63,205 nt of DNA from GSA-30 sp036384435. GTDB taxonomy: Bacteria; Pseudomonadota; Gammaproteobacteria; Xanthomonadales; Rhodanobacteraceae. Location of the stretch: assembly GCF_036384435.1 (NCBI RefSeq), contig NZ_DASVMI010000112.1, positions 1 to 63,205 of the forward strand. Reading direction: 5' to 3'. Every line of letters starts with the position of its first letter. Positions within the stretch are counted from its first letter, which is position 1. Below are positions 51,046 to 58,557 of this stretch, one piece after another. Below the pieces are notes generated by a model, which made no database searches, was not told where the DNA came from, and saw only the letters and a program-made list of their open reading frames with translations. The position numbers and the translations under genes are program-made.

Positions 51046-51163
51046 GATCACTGTGTGATCTGTAAAGCCGGTAGCGTCGTCGCCTGTAAATGGAAAAAGC
51101 GCTGCCTATTTACAGGCGCCGGCGCCGCCGGCTTTACCGTTTGCCGGTGCGTCACGCACCGGC
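51046..51163. repeat. Cluster of three inverted repeats between converging genes
   Basis: Hairpin 1: GATCAC/GTGATC (51046-51051 and 51055-51060). Hairpin 2: outer TAAAGCCGG/CCGGCTTTA (51063-51071 and 51128-51136) enclosing CGCCTGTAAAT/ATTTACAGGCG (51081-51091 and 51108-51118). Hairpin 3: GCCGGTGCG/CGCACCGGC (51143-51151 and 51155-51163) with a 3-base loop. All are perfect. No T-run marks a terminator, so their role may be transcript stability or DNA structure. Confidence 0.8.
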
Positions 51164-51168
51164 GCCAC

Positions 51169-51909
51169 TCACCAACCCATGTAATGCCCACCATTGATCG
51201 CCAGGTTCGCCCCGGTGATCCAACTGGCGTCATCCCCGGTGAAGAAGGCTACCGCGTGGGCGATTTCTTCCGGTTTACCCAGACGACCGACAGGGATCTG
51301 CGCGACGATCTTCTCGCGCACTTCTTCAGGTACCGCCATCACCATGTCGGTGGCGACGTAGCCGGGTGACACTGTATTGACCGTGATGCCGAAGCGGGCG
51401 TTTTCTTGGGCTAGCGAAATCGTGAAGCCGTGCATGCCTGCCTTGGCAGCGGCGTAGTTGGCCTGGCCATACTGGCCCTTCTGGCCGTTGATCGAACTGA
51501 TCTGCACGATACGGCCCCAGCGCTTGTTGCGCATGTTGTCGATCACGGGCCGGGTGACGTTGAAGCAGGCATTGAGGTTGGTATTGACTACGTCGTTCCA
51601 CTGCTCGTAGGTCATCTTGTGGAACGTGGTATCACGGGTAATGCCCGCGTTGTTGACCAGGATATCCACGGGACCGAGCTTGCTGTTGATTGCCTCGACC
51701 ATCGACTGCGACGAGGCCGGATCGGAAACGTCGCCAGGCACCAGCAGCACCTCGATGCCTTCATCGGACATCTTCTTCTGCCAGGCATCCGCCTTGGACT
51801 GGTCGCGGTAGTTGGTGGCGACGCGATGCCCCTGGCGGGCGAGGTAGCGAATGATCGCGGTACCGATACCGCCGGTGCCACCGGTGACCAATGCCGTGCG
51901 TTGCGTCAT
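51169..51909 (-). CDS. phaB: Acetoacetyl-CoA reductase (PhaB-like) / SDR family
   Basis: A 246-residue short-chain dehydrogenase. ALVTGGTGGIGTAIIRYLA binds NADPH, NNAGITRDTTFHKMT, QISSINGQKGQYGQANYAAAKAG carries the catalytic Ser, Tyr and Lys. The segments and the GHYMGW C-terminus fit acetoacetyl-CoA reductases (3-ketoacyl-CoA to R-3-hydroxyacyl-CoA) for polyhydroxybutyrate. No phaC, phaA or phasin is adjacent; FabG is an alternative. AGGAG precedes the start at 51909. Confidence 0.87.
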   Translation of the reverse strand: MTQRTALVTGGTGGIGTAIIRYLARQGHRVATNYRDQSKADAWQKKMSDEGIEVLLVPGDVSDPASSQSMVEAINSKLGPVDILVNNAGITRDTTFHKMTYEQWNDVVNTNLNACFNVTRPVIDNMRNKRWGRIVQISSINGQKGQYGQANYAAAKAGMHGFTISLAQENARFGITVNTVSPGYVATDMVMAVPEEVREKIVAQIPVGRLGKPEEIAHAVAFFTGDDASWITGANLAINGGHYMGW

Positions 51910-52071
51910 TACCTTTTCTCCTGATGTGTTTGGATGTCCATTTCCCTTGATGCCGTTCACATGGCGGGAAGACTCATGCAAACAGCTTAACGATGGATCA
52001 TGGCAGAACGCGGACCATCGGGGAACGCTGTTGAGAGTGAAAGTTCGTGCTGAAGTTCAAGCCTTCGGACA

Positions 52072-52938
52072 TCAGGCAAGGCGGCTGTTGCTACGCGGTA
52101 ATTGCCGCGGGTCGAAGCTCGACAGCGCGTCTTGCAGCATGGCGTGCGCGTCATCGATGTCGCGATGTCGCAGGCGCACATTGAGAAAATCCAGAGCGCG
52201 CTGCAACATGGATGCTGGTCGAGTCGGATCGACAGGAAACGCTCCTGCGGATTTGGACAGCTTGCGTCCCTGCTCATCCAAGGCCAGGGGGAGATGTCTG
52301 TAGGTGGGTGTTGGCAGGCCCAGGCAACGTTGCAGCCAGATCTGTCGCGGCGTTGAATCGAGCAGGTCGTTACCGCGTACCACTTCTGTAATACCTTGAT
52401 CGGCATCGTCGACCACGCATGCCAGTTGGTATGCGTACAGGCCCTCCACGCGTTTGATCACGAAGTCGCCAGCGGTATCGATAAGCCGCTGGCGTTGCAG
52501 GCCTTGCAATCCATCGTCAAAGACGATTTCCACGTCGGGTACTCGCAAGCGCCATGCCGGAAGTCGTGTCGCATCGGATGTTGCAATGCAAAAACCGTGG
52601 CGGTGCAGACCACCGCTAGCAACTAGATCGCTGCGGCTGCACCAACAAGGAAATACCAGATCGGCGTCACGTAGTCGCTCGAACGCGGCCTCGTAGGCGG
52701 CTTGCCGCTGCGATTGCCGGACGATCGGTTCGTCGGCAACGAGTCCGAACGCGGGCAGGGCGGCGAGAATGCTTTCAGCAGAGCCAGGCACTTCACGAGG
52801 CGGATCGATGTCCTCCACACGCACCAGCCATTGGCCTGACGCCTGGCGGGCGCACAGCCAACTCCCCACGGCTGCCACGAGGGAACCGAAATGCAATTGG
52901 CCGGTCGGAGAAGGGGCAAAGCGTCCGCGATAACTCAT
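52072..52938 (-). CDS. gluQ: Glutamyl-Q tRNA(Asp) synthetase
   Basis: A 288-residue GluRS paralogue without an anticodon-binding domain. RFAPSPTGQLHFGSL is the HIGH-type motif, LVRVEDIDPPREVPGSAE the active site, CWCSRSDL part of a zinc site, and GRKLSKSAG the KMSKS-type motif. It attaches glutamate to queuosine in tRNA(Asp). The start at 52938 begins the catalytic domain; upstream in-frame sequence is not conserved. Confidence 0.95.
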   Translation of the reverse strand: MSYRGRFAPSPTGQLHFGSLVAAVGSWLCARQASGQWLVRVEDIDPPREVPGSAESILAALPAFGLVADEPIVRQSQRQAAYEAAFERLRDADLVFPCWCSRSDLVASGGLHRHGFCIATSDATRLPAWRLRVPDVEIVFDDGLQGLQRQRLIDTAGDFVIKRVEGLYAYQLACVVDDADQGITEVVRGNDLLDSTPRQIWLQRCLGLPTPTYRHLPLALDEQGRKLSKSAGAFPVDPTRPASMLQRALDFLNVRLRHRDIDDAHAMLQDALSSFDPRQLPRSNSRLA

Positions 52939-53072
52939 CAGTGGGATTCTAGGCCTTGGCAACGCTTTTTGAACGGCCATGCCGTTCACGGCGCAGGCAC
53001 CCTTGAAACCGGGCTGGGCAACCACGACTCTTTGCCAATAACCTCCTTTTCATGACTGCCCGAGAGACAGCC

Positions 53073-53960
53073 ATGCGTCGCATCGCATTATTCTTGCTTA
53101 CCAATATCGCCGTCCTGCTGCTGCTGAGCATCGTCTGCCGCCTGCTTGGCGTGGACCGCTGGGCCTATAGTCATGGCTTGGGCGGAACCACTGGCCTGCT
53201 GATCTATGCCGCCATTTTCGGCATGGGCGGCTCCTTCATCTCCCTGGCCATGTCCAAATGGATGGCCAAGATGTCCACAGGGGCCCGGGTCATCACCGAG
53301 CCGCAGAACGAGGGCGAGCGTTGGCTGGTCGATACCGTGCGCCGCCATGCCCAGGCAGCGGGTATCGGCATGCCCGAAGTGGCCATCTACGATGCGCCGG
53401 AAATGAACGCATTCGCAACGGGCATGACCAAGAACAGCTCGCTGGTGGCTGTCAGCACCGGGCTCTTGCAGCAGATGGACCGCGATCAGGTGTCGGCGGT
53501 GCTCGGGCATGAGATTGGTCATGTTGCCAACGGCGACATGGTCACATTGACTCTCATCCAGGGTGTGCTCAATACCCTGGTCATTCTGGCCGCGCGCGTA
53601 GTCGGGCGTGCCGTCGACAGCTGGCTGTCGGGCGGGCGTGACAGCCGCGACGGCGGCGGCATAGGCTATTTCGTGTCGGTGATGGTGCTGCAACTCGTAT
53701 TTGGCCTGTTCGCCTCGATGATCGTGATGGCGTTCTCACGCTGGCGCGAATTCCGCGCGGACACCGCTGGCGCCAACCTTGCCGGGCGTGCCTCGATGAT
53801 CTCTGCCTTACAGCGCCTGCAGGCCAATCATGGCGAGAGCACCTTACCCAAGACCATGGCTGCTTTTGGTATCTCCGGCCACCTGGCGCAGGGATTCCAA
53901 CGCCTGTTCATGAGCCATCCGCCGCTGGATGAGCGCATTGCCGCCTTGCAGCGCGGCTAA
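53073..53960 (+). CDS. htpX: Membrane metalloprotease HtpX
   Basis: A 295-residue inner-membrane zinc protease. Two N-terminal helices (MRRIALFLLTNIAVLLLLSI and the second near 40-58), the zinc motif HEIGH at 146-150, and FREFRADTAG-type segment RWREFRADTAG supplying the third ligand. It degrades misfolded membrane proteins with FtsH. The start MRRIALFL matches the family; an ATG seven codons earlier is less likely. Confidence 0.96.
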   Translation: MRRIALFLLTNIAVLLLLSIVCRLLGVDRWAYSHGLGGTTGLLIYAAIFGMGGSFISLAMSKWMAKMSTGARVITEPQNEGERWLVDTVRRHAQAAGIGMPEVAIYDAPEMNAFATGMTKNSSLVAVSTGLLQQMDRDQVSAVLGHEIGHVANGDMVTLTLIQGVLNTLVILAARVVGRAVDSWLSGGRDSRDGGGIGYFVSVMVLQLVFGLFASMIVMAFSRWREFRADTAGANLAGRASMISALQRLQANHGESTLPKTMAAFGISGHLAQGFQRLFMSHPPLDERIAALQRG

Positions 53961-54074
53961 GGAATTCCAGGCTGGCCGATCGCCATGGTGTTGGCGGGCC
54001 TGGTCCCCCATGACGGGGCGCGTGCGCTCCGTCAATAATAGCGTCCTTTCCCTTCAGCCTTTCAATTGACGTCC

Positions 54075-55949
54075 ATGACCACGACTGCTTCTCCCGAAAC
54101 CCACAAGTTCCAGGCCGAAGTGGCCCAGGTCCTGCACCTGGTCACGCACTCGCTCTATTCGCATAAGGAAATCTTCCTGCGCGAACTGATCTCCAACGCA
54201 TCCGACGCCTGCGACAAGCTTCGCTTCGAATCCCTTGCCCAGCCCGAATTGCTGGCTGGCGACGGTGAACTACACATCGATGTGCGCTGGGATGCCGACG
54301 CGCGAACAGTGACCGTCAGCGATAATGGCATCGGCATGAGCCGTGACGAAGTGGTTGCCAATATAGGCACGATCGCCAGCTCCGGGACTCGCCGGTTTCT
54401 CGAAGCCATGTCTTCGGAGCAAAAAAACGATGCTCGCCTGATCGGTCAGTTTGGTGTGGGTTTCTACTCCGCTTTCGTGGTGGCTGAGCGCGTCACGGTG
54501 CTGACGCGCCGGGCGGGGGCTGCGGCAGGCGAGGGAGTGAAATGGGAGAGCGACGGCAAGGGTGAGTACACCCTGGAATCGGTGGACCTGCCTGAGCGTG
54601 GCACCCAGATCATTCTGCACCTGAAATCCGAGGAAGACGAATTCCTCAAGCCTTGGACGCTGAAGTCCCTGATCACGCGTTATTCGGATCACGTAGCGTT
54701 CCCCATCCGCATGCCCGTCGAGGAAGACGGCAAGCCCGGCAGCCAGTGGGACACCATCAACGCGGCGTCCGCACTGTGGACCAAGCCGAAATCCGAGATC
54801 AGCGACGAGGACTACCAGGGTTTCTACAAGTCGCTCGGCCACGACTTCAATGACGCGCTGGCCTGGACGCACAATCGCGTCGAGGGTAGCCAGAGCTTCA
54901 CCACGTTGCTTTACCTTCCGTCGCAACCGCCATTTGATCTGATGATGGGTGGTCGCGATGAGCGCAAAGGGTTGAAGCTTTACATCAAGCGCGTCTTCAT
55001 CATGGATGCGGCCGAGGAACTGCTACCCAATTACCTGCGCTTCGTGCGCGGCGTGGTCGATGCCGACGATCTCCCGCTCAATGTCAGCCGCGAGATCCTG
55101 CAACAGAATCGCCAGCTTGAGCGTATCAAGGCTGCGTGTGTCAAGCGTGTGCTCGACCTGATCGAAAAGCTCGCGCGTGACGAGCCTGAAAAGTTCACCA
55201 CGTTCTACAAGGCGTTTGGCAACACGCTCAAGGAGGGCGTTGCCGAGGATCACTCGAACAAGGAGCGCATCGCCAAGCTGCTGCGGTTTGCCTCCACGCA
55301 AGGGGAGGGTGCGACGCAGAAGGTCTCCTTCGACGACTACATCGCGCGCGCCCCGGTAGGCCAGGACACCATCTGGTACATCACGGCCGACAGTTTCGCT
55401 GCGGCGTCGGGCAGCCCGCAGTTGGAGGCCTTCAAAGCCAAGAACATCGAAGTGCTGTTGATGTTCGATCGCGTTGACGAGTGGATGCTCGGTAGCCTTA
55501 ACGAATACGCCGGCAAGAAGCTCAAGAATGTCGCCAAGGGCGAGTTGCCGCTGGACGAGGCAGACAAGAAGCAACAGGAAGAGGCCAGCAAGGCCGCCGA
55601 ACCGTTGGTTGCCAAGCTCAGGGAGTTGTTGGGCGATCGCGTCGGCGACGTGCGCGTCTCTGCCCGCCTGACCGAATCTCCTTCGTGCCTTGCACTGAGC
55701 GATTTCGAAATGGCTCCGCATCTCGCACGCCTGCTGCGCGAAGCCGGCCACGACATGCCCGAGAGCAAGCCAACACTTGAGATCAATCCGCAGCATGCCC
55801 TGCTCAAGCGTGTCGAGGCCGAATCGGATACGGCCAAGGCGTCGGACCTAGCCAATCTGCTTCTGGAACAGGCAGAGATCGCCGCTGGCGCCCAACTGCC
55901 CGATCCGGCCGCATTCGTGCAGCGCATGAACCGCGTTCTGCTCGGTTAG
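54075..55949 (+). CDS. htpG: Molecular chaperone HtpG (Hsp90)
   Basis: A 624-residue Hsp90. The ATP-binding N-domain holds LRELISNASDACDKLR, DNGIGMSRDEV and GQFGVGFYSAFVV; the middle domain has FMDAAEELLPNYLRFVRGVVDADDLPLNVSREIL-type sequence, and the C-terminal dimerisation part ends RVLLG. It assists folding of client proteins under stress. CCCCATGA at 54006-54013 resembles a heat-shock sigma factor -10 element, but no matching -35 was seen. Confidence 0.97.
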   Translation: MTTTASPETHKFQAEVAQVLHLVTHSLYSHKEIFLRELISNASDACDKLRFESLAQPELLAGDGELHIDVRWDADARTVTVSDNGIGMSRDEVVANIGTIASSGTRRFLEAMSSEQKNDARLIGQFGVGFYSAFVVAERVTVLTRRAGAAAGEGVKWESDGKGEYTLESVDLPERGTQIILHLKSEEDEFLKPWTLKSLITRYSDHVAFPIRMPVEEDGKPGSQWDTINAASALWTKPKSEISDEDYQGFYKSLGHDFNDALAWTHNRVEGSQSFTTLLYLPSQPPFDLMMGGRDERKGLKLYIKRVFIMDAAEELLPNYLRFVRGVVDADDLPLNVSREILQQNRQLERIKAACVKRVLDLIEKLARDEPEKFTTFYKAFGNTLKEGVAEDHSNKERIAKLLRFASTQGEGATQKVSFDDYIARAPVGQDTIWYITADSFAAASGSPQLEAFKAKNIEVLLMFDRVDEWMLGSLNEYAGKKLKNVAKGELPLDEADKKQQEEASKAAEPLVAKLRELLGDRVGDVRVSARLTESPSCLALSDFEMAPHLARLLREAGHDMPESKPTLEINPQHALLKRVEAESDTAKASDLANLLLEQAEIAAGAQLPDPAAFVQRMNRVLLG

Positions 55950-56009
55950 CCGCTCGCCTGGTAAATGATGAGGCCGGCTGCTAATGCAGCCTGTAAACAG
56001 GAAAGAGAG

Positions 56010-56033
56010 AGCCCGCAATCTTGCGGGCTTTTT
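56010..56033 (+). terminator. Terminator of htpG
   Basis: AGCCCGCAA (56010-56018) pairs perfectly with TTGCGGGCT (56021-56029), followed by TTTT and a T-rich tail. Confidence 0.92.
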
Positions 56034-56198
56034 CCTTTTTCAAAGCCTCATGCAGCCAAGCGCGGCTCTTTTTGATTTCCTCTTCACTCCTTCAGCGTTC
56101 GCGCACTCACCGGCCACGCAGTAGCCGACCTCACCAGCGGCCACCTCCAGCGATCCCCATTGGGTTACCCTGCACGCATCTCCGCTACGAAGCGCCCA

Positions 56199-57104
56199 AT
56201 GTCAGCCTTGCTGCTTCTGTTTACCTGTCTGGCGCTGGGCATCGTGGTCAGGCGTTTCGCATCGCCGCCGCCAGGCATCGTGCCTGGCATCAATTGGTGG
56301 GTGATCAACATCGCGTTGCCGGCGCTCGTATTGGCGATGATTCCGCGTATTCACGTCGATCCACAGCTATGGTTTCCAGTCGCTGCGATGCTGCTCACCT
56401 TCGTTGGCGCGTGGGTGCTGATGGCGCTGGTGGGCAGGTGGCGGCAGTGGCCGCGCGAACGTATCGGTGCGCTGACCCTCGTGTGCGGATTGGGCAATAC
56501 CTCGTTCATGGGCTATCCCATGATGCAGGCCTTGCATGGCAAGGAAGGTCTCGCTGTCGCCGTCGTGGCCGATCAATTGGGCTGCTTTCCCTTGCTGGCC
56601 TCGGCGGGTGTGCTGGTGGCCTCGCTCTACGCCGGACGCAAGCCGCAGCCGGCCCTGATCGTGCGGCGAATTCTCACGTTTCCAGCCTTTCTTGCCCTGC
56701 TCGTGGGCCTTGCCGTGGGGGCAATCGGTGGCTGGCCTGACGTGGTGGATAGCATGCTGTCCTCACTTGGTGCGACCTTGACACCACTGGCGCTGTTCTC
56801 CGTGGGCTTACAGTTCACGTTGCGCCCGCAATCGGGCCAGCTTCCGGCCGCCGTGCTCGGCTTGGCATGGAAACTGGCCCTTGCGCCGTTGGCGTGTTGG
56901 TTCCTCGGCCGGGCCACGGGTATTGAAGGGTTGACGCTTACCGTGGGTGTGCTGCAAGCGGCGATGGCACCGATGATCTCAGCGGCGATCCTTGCCGATG
57001 ATTACGCGCTGGAACCAACTCTGGCCAATACGGTGTTGGGTGCAGGCATCGTGATTTCACTTTTCACGATTCCGCTGGGTAACTGGCTATTGATGGCCGC
57101 CTAG
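56199..57104 (+). CDS. AEC family transporter
   Basis: A 301-residue membrane protein with about ten hydrophobic helices, of the auxin efflux carrier family. LALPALVLAMIPRI-like, VCGLGNTSFMGYPMMQALHG and LTVGVLQAAMAPMISAAILADDYAL are family segments. It probably exports or imports small organic anions. The start at 56199 begins the first helix; the frame runs open to 56160. Its end overlaps the converging L7/L12-like gene by 18 bases. Confidence 0.88.
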   Translation: MSALLLLFTCLALGIVVRRFASPPPGIVPGINWWVINIALPALVLAMIPRIHVDPQLWFPVAAMLLTFVGAWVLMALVGRWRQWPRERIGALTLVCGLGNTSFMGYPMMQALHGKEGLAVAVVADQLGCFPLLASAGVLVASLYAGRKPQPALIVRRILTFPAFLALLVGLAVGAIGGWPDVVDSMLSSLGATLTPLALFSVGLQFTLRPQSGQLPAAVLGLAWKLALAPLACWFLGRATGIEGLTLTVGVLQAAMAPMISAAILADDYALEPTLANTVLGAGIVISLFTIPLGNWLLMAA

Positions 57105-57413
57105 ATCGAGGCTGCGTCTTGCGACGATGGCTTCGACCGCTTCCTTGGATTGCTTCAGGTTGCTACCGGTCGCCTCGCGATATCGCTTGATCGCCTCGAT
57201 CATCTTGCCCTGGCGCAACAGTTCCACGATGCGCTCTTCGGCGTCGTGATCCAGTGGCCTGGGTAGCTGAGAGAGCGGCGTGGAATACAAAGCAGAGGTC
57301 GGGCGTGTTTGCTGACCTGACTCCGGGCGCTGGCGCGCGGTGAGTCGCCCCAGCACGAACCCGATCACCAGCAGGAGGGCGTAAATCACGTAGGTTTGCA
57401 CGTACGGATTCAT
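57087..57413 (-). CDS. Membrane-anchored ribosomal L7/L12 C-terminal-like protein
   Basis: A 108-residue protein with one N-terminal transmembrane helix (residues 8-24) and a C-terminal region AEERIVELLRQGKMIEAIKRYREATGSNLKQSKEAVEAIV. The latter resembles the L7/L12 C-terminal domain, where the alternating Lys/Glu helix contacts translation factors. The joining of this fold to a membrane helix is unusual and is known from small uncharacterised proteins only. It converges with the AEC gene. Confidence 0.72.
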   Translation of the reverse strand: MNPYVQTYVIYALLLVIGFVLGRLTARQRPESGQQTRPTSALYSTPLSQLPRPLDHDAEERIVELLRQGKMIEAIKRYREATGSNLKQSKEAVEAIVARRSLDLGGHQ

Positions 57414-57454
57414 GGGCGCCTCGCTTCGACAGAAGAACGGTAGATAATGCCCAC

Positions 57455-57853
57455 ATGTCCATCGATGCATCCACTCCCCTCCATGTCCGTGCCGACGTCT
57501 GGCTATGGGCTGCGCGCTTCTTCAAGACGCGCAGCATCGCCAAACAGGCCATAGAAGGCGGTAAGGTCGAGGTCAACCAGGCCAGTTGCAAGCCATCGAG
57601 GGCGATCCATGTGGGCGATACGTTGAATATCGCCCGAGGAGATGAACGCTTCGAGGTCGAAGTACTGGGTATATCCGGGCAACGCGGACCGTCATCGGCG
57701 GCACAGAAGCTCTATCGCGAGAGCGAAGCCAGTCTGGTTGCACGGGCCGCGATGCGCGAGCAGCGGCGTCTTCAAGGTAGGGCGCCCGCGCCTTTGACAC
57801 GCCCGGATAAGCAGTCGCGACGTTTGCTATTGCGACTGAAAGACCAAAGTTGA
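57455..57853 (+). CDS. hslR: Heat-shock protein 15, S4 RNA-binding (HslR)
   Basis: A 132-residue Hsp15 family protein. VRADVWLWAARFFKTRSIAKQAIEGGKVEVNQASCKPSRAIHVGD is the S4 domain; the C-terminal part is basic (RRLQGRAPAPLTRPDKQSRR). It recycles 50S subunits that carry a nascent chain. It is divergent from the L7/L12-like gene by 41 bases, and lies near htpX and htpG. Confidence 0.93.
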   Translation: MSIDASTPLHVRADVWLWAARFFKTRSIAKQAIEGGKVEVNQASCKPSRAIHVGDTLNIARGDERFEVEVLGISGQRGPSSAAQKLYRESEASLVARAAMREQRRLQGRAPAPLTRPDKQSRRLLLRLKDQS

Positions 57854-58004
57854 CGCGGTTTTCCCTCTTCGGATCGGTGACCCGCCTGCCTTTATGGGAG
57901 CAATCTCAATCACAAGGCAAGCCGCGATGCTGGTCGTGGCCTGAAGGTATGAAAAGCGACGATTTGCGACTGAATGGCGCCTCCAAAGAACTTTTCATCG
58001 AGGT

Positions 58005-58033
58005 CGTCATTCGGCGAAGGCCGGAATCCAGCG
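58005..58033. repeat. Degenerate CGTCATTC...GGAATCCAG repeat
   Basis: CGTCATTCGGCGAAGG followed by CCGGAATCCAGCG resembles the widely dispersed short palindromic element of proteobacterial intergenic DNA (consensus like ATTCCCGCGAAGGCGGGAAT). The palindromic core is imperfect. Confidence 0.5.
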
Positions 58034-58141
58034 CCGCCAGCTCCATCGAAGCCAAGTCGCTTAGGCCTGGCCTACACCGCGACGATGGATAGGCAGGGTT
58101 TTTAGAGACTTCCTCCAATTCGTCTCTACGCGAAATGGTCA

Positions 58142-58170
58142 GCCGTGAGTTCGCGAATCACGGCCTTTTT
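58142..58170 (+). terminator. Terminator-like hairpin
   Basis: GCCGTGA (58142-58148) pairs perfectly with TCACGGC (58158-58164), followed by CTTTTT. The loop contains the palindrome TTCGCGAA. No gene ends nearby on the plus strand except hslR, about 290 bases upstream. Confidence 0.65.
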
Positions 58171-58193
58171 GCCCAGTCCAGCGTATGCATAAT

Positions 58194-58236
58194 CCCGCGT
58201 ACCGTGGGCTGCTGACTCACGGTACGCGGGTTTCTC
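58194..58236 (+). terminator. Long perfect hairpin
   Basis: CCCGCGTACCGTG (58194-58206) pairs perfectly over 13 bases with CACGGTACGCGGG (58218-58230), loop 11 bases, tail TTTCTCTTT. It follows the preceding hairpin by 23 bases. Confidence 0.65.
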
Positions 58237-58557
58237 TTTGGCTTCAGGTGCAAGACACAGTCGATCCAGGGTTGAGCTAGCCTGGTCAAATCGCTGAGCC
58301 GGTGACAAACGGCCTTGGCCCTGCATGGCCTCGGCTGAGCCATCGATCAGCGTGGGTATGAATTTACGGGGCAGGCGTCGGAAAGTGAATTCGATTTGTT
58401 TGATAATTTTGATAGGAAAAATCAATCAACGCGCGTCATTGAGAGCCTGATGTGGATGCCGGCCATGAGTATGTTATTTGCAACTTACTGAAAACAATAA
58501 GTTTTCAATTCATTGGCAACGATGTGTAGAGCATCCTCACCCGCTGCCATCCGTCAA

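Larger units (their letters stand above)
57854..58557. other. 704-base gap with hairpins and no convincing gene
   Basis: Short frames on both strands lack family resemblance and plausible starts. The region holds a degenerate palindromic repeat at 58005, two strong hairpins at 58142 and 58194, and an AT-rich stretch at about 58380-58515. In that stretch AACTTA/TAAGTT can form a weak hairpin near the end of mutS. It may encode an untranslated RNA. Confidence 0.5.

Noticed and set aside
53960..54074. A heat-shock sigma factor promoter ahead of htpG
   Set aside because: CCCCATGA fits the -10 consensus, but no CTTGAA-like -35 lies at the right distance, so I do not list it as a feature.
57850..58092. 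An 80-codon plus-strand frame after hslR
   Set aside because: It overlaps the hslR stop, contains the dispersed palindromic repeat in its coding part and shows no family features.
58126..58425. A 99-codon minus-strand frame in the gap beside mutS
   Set aside because: It has a weak start, no ribosome site, no motif, and runs through two strong hairpins, so it is more likely non-coding.
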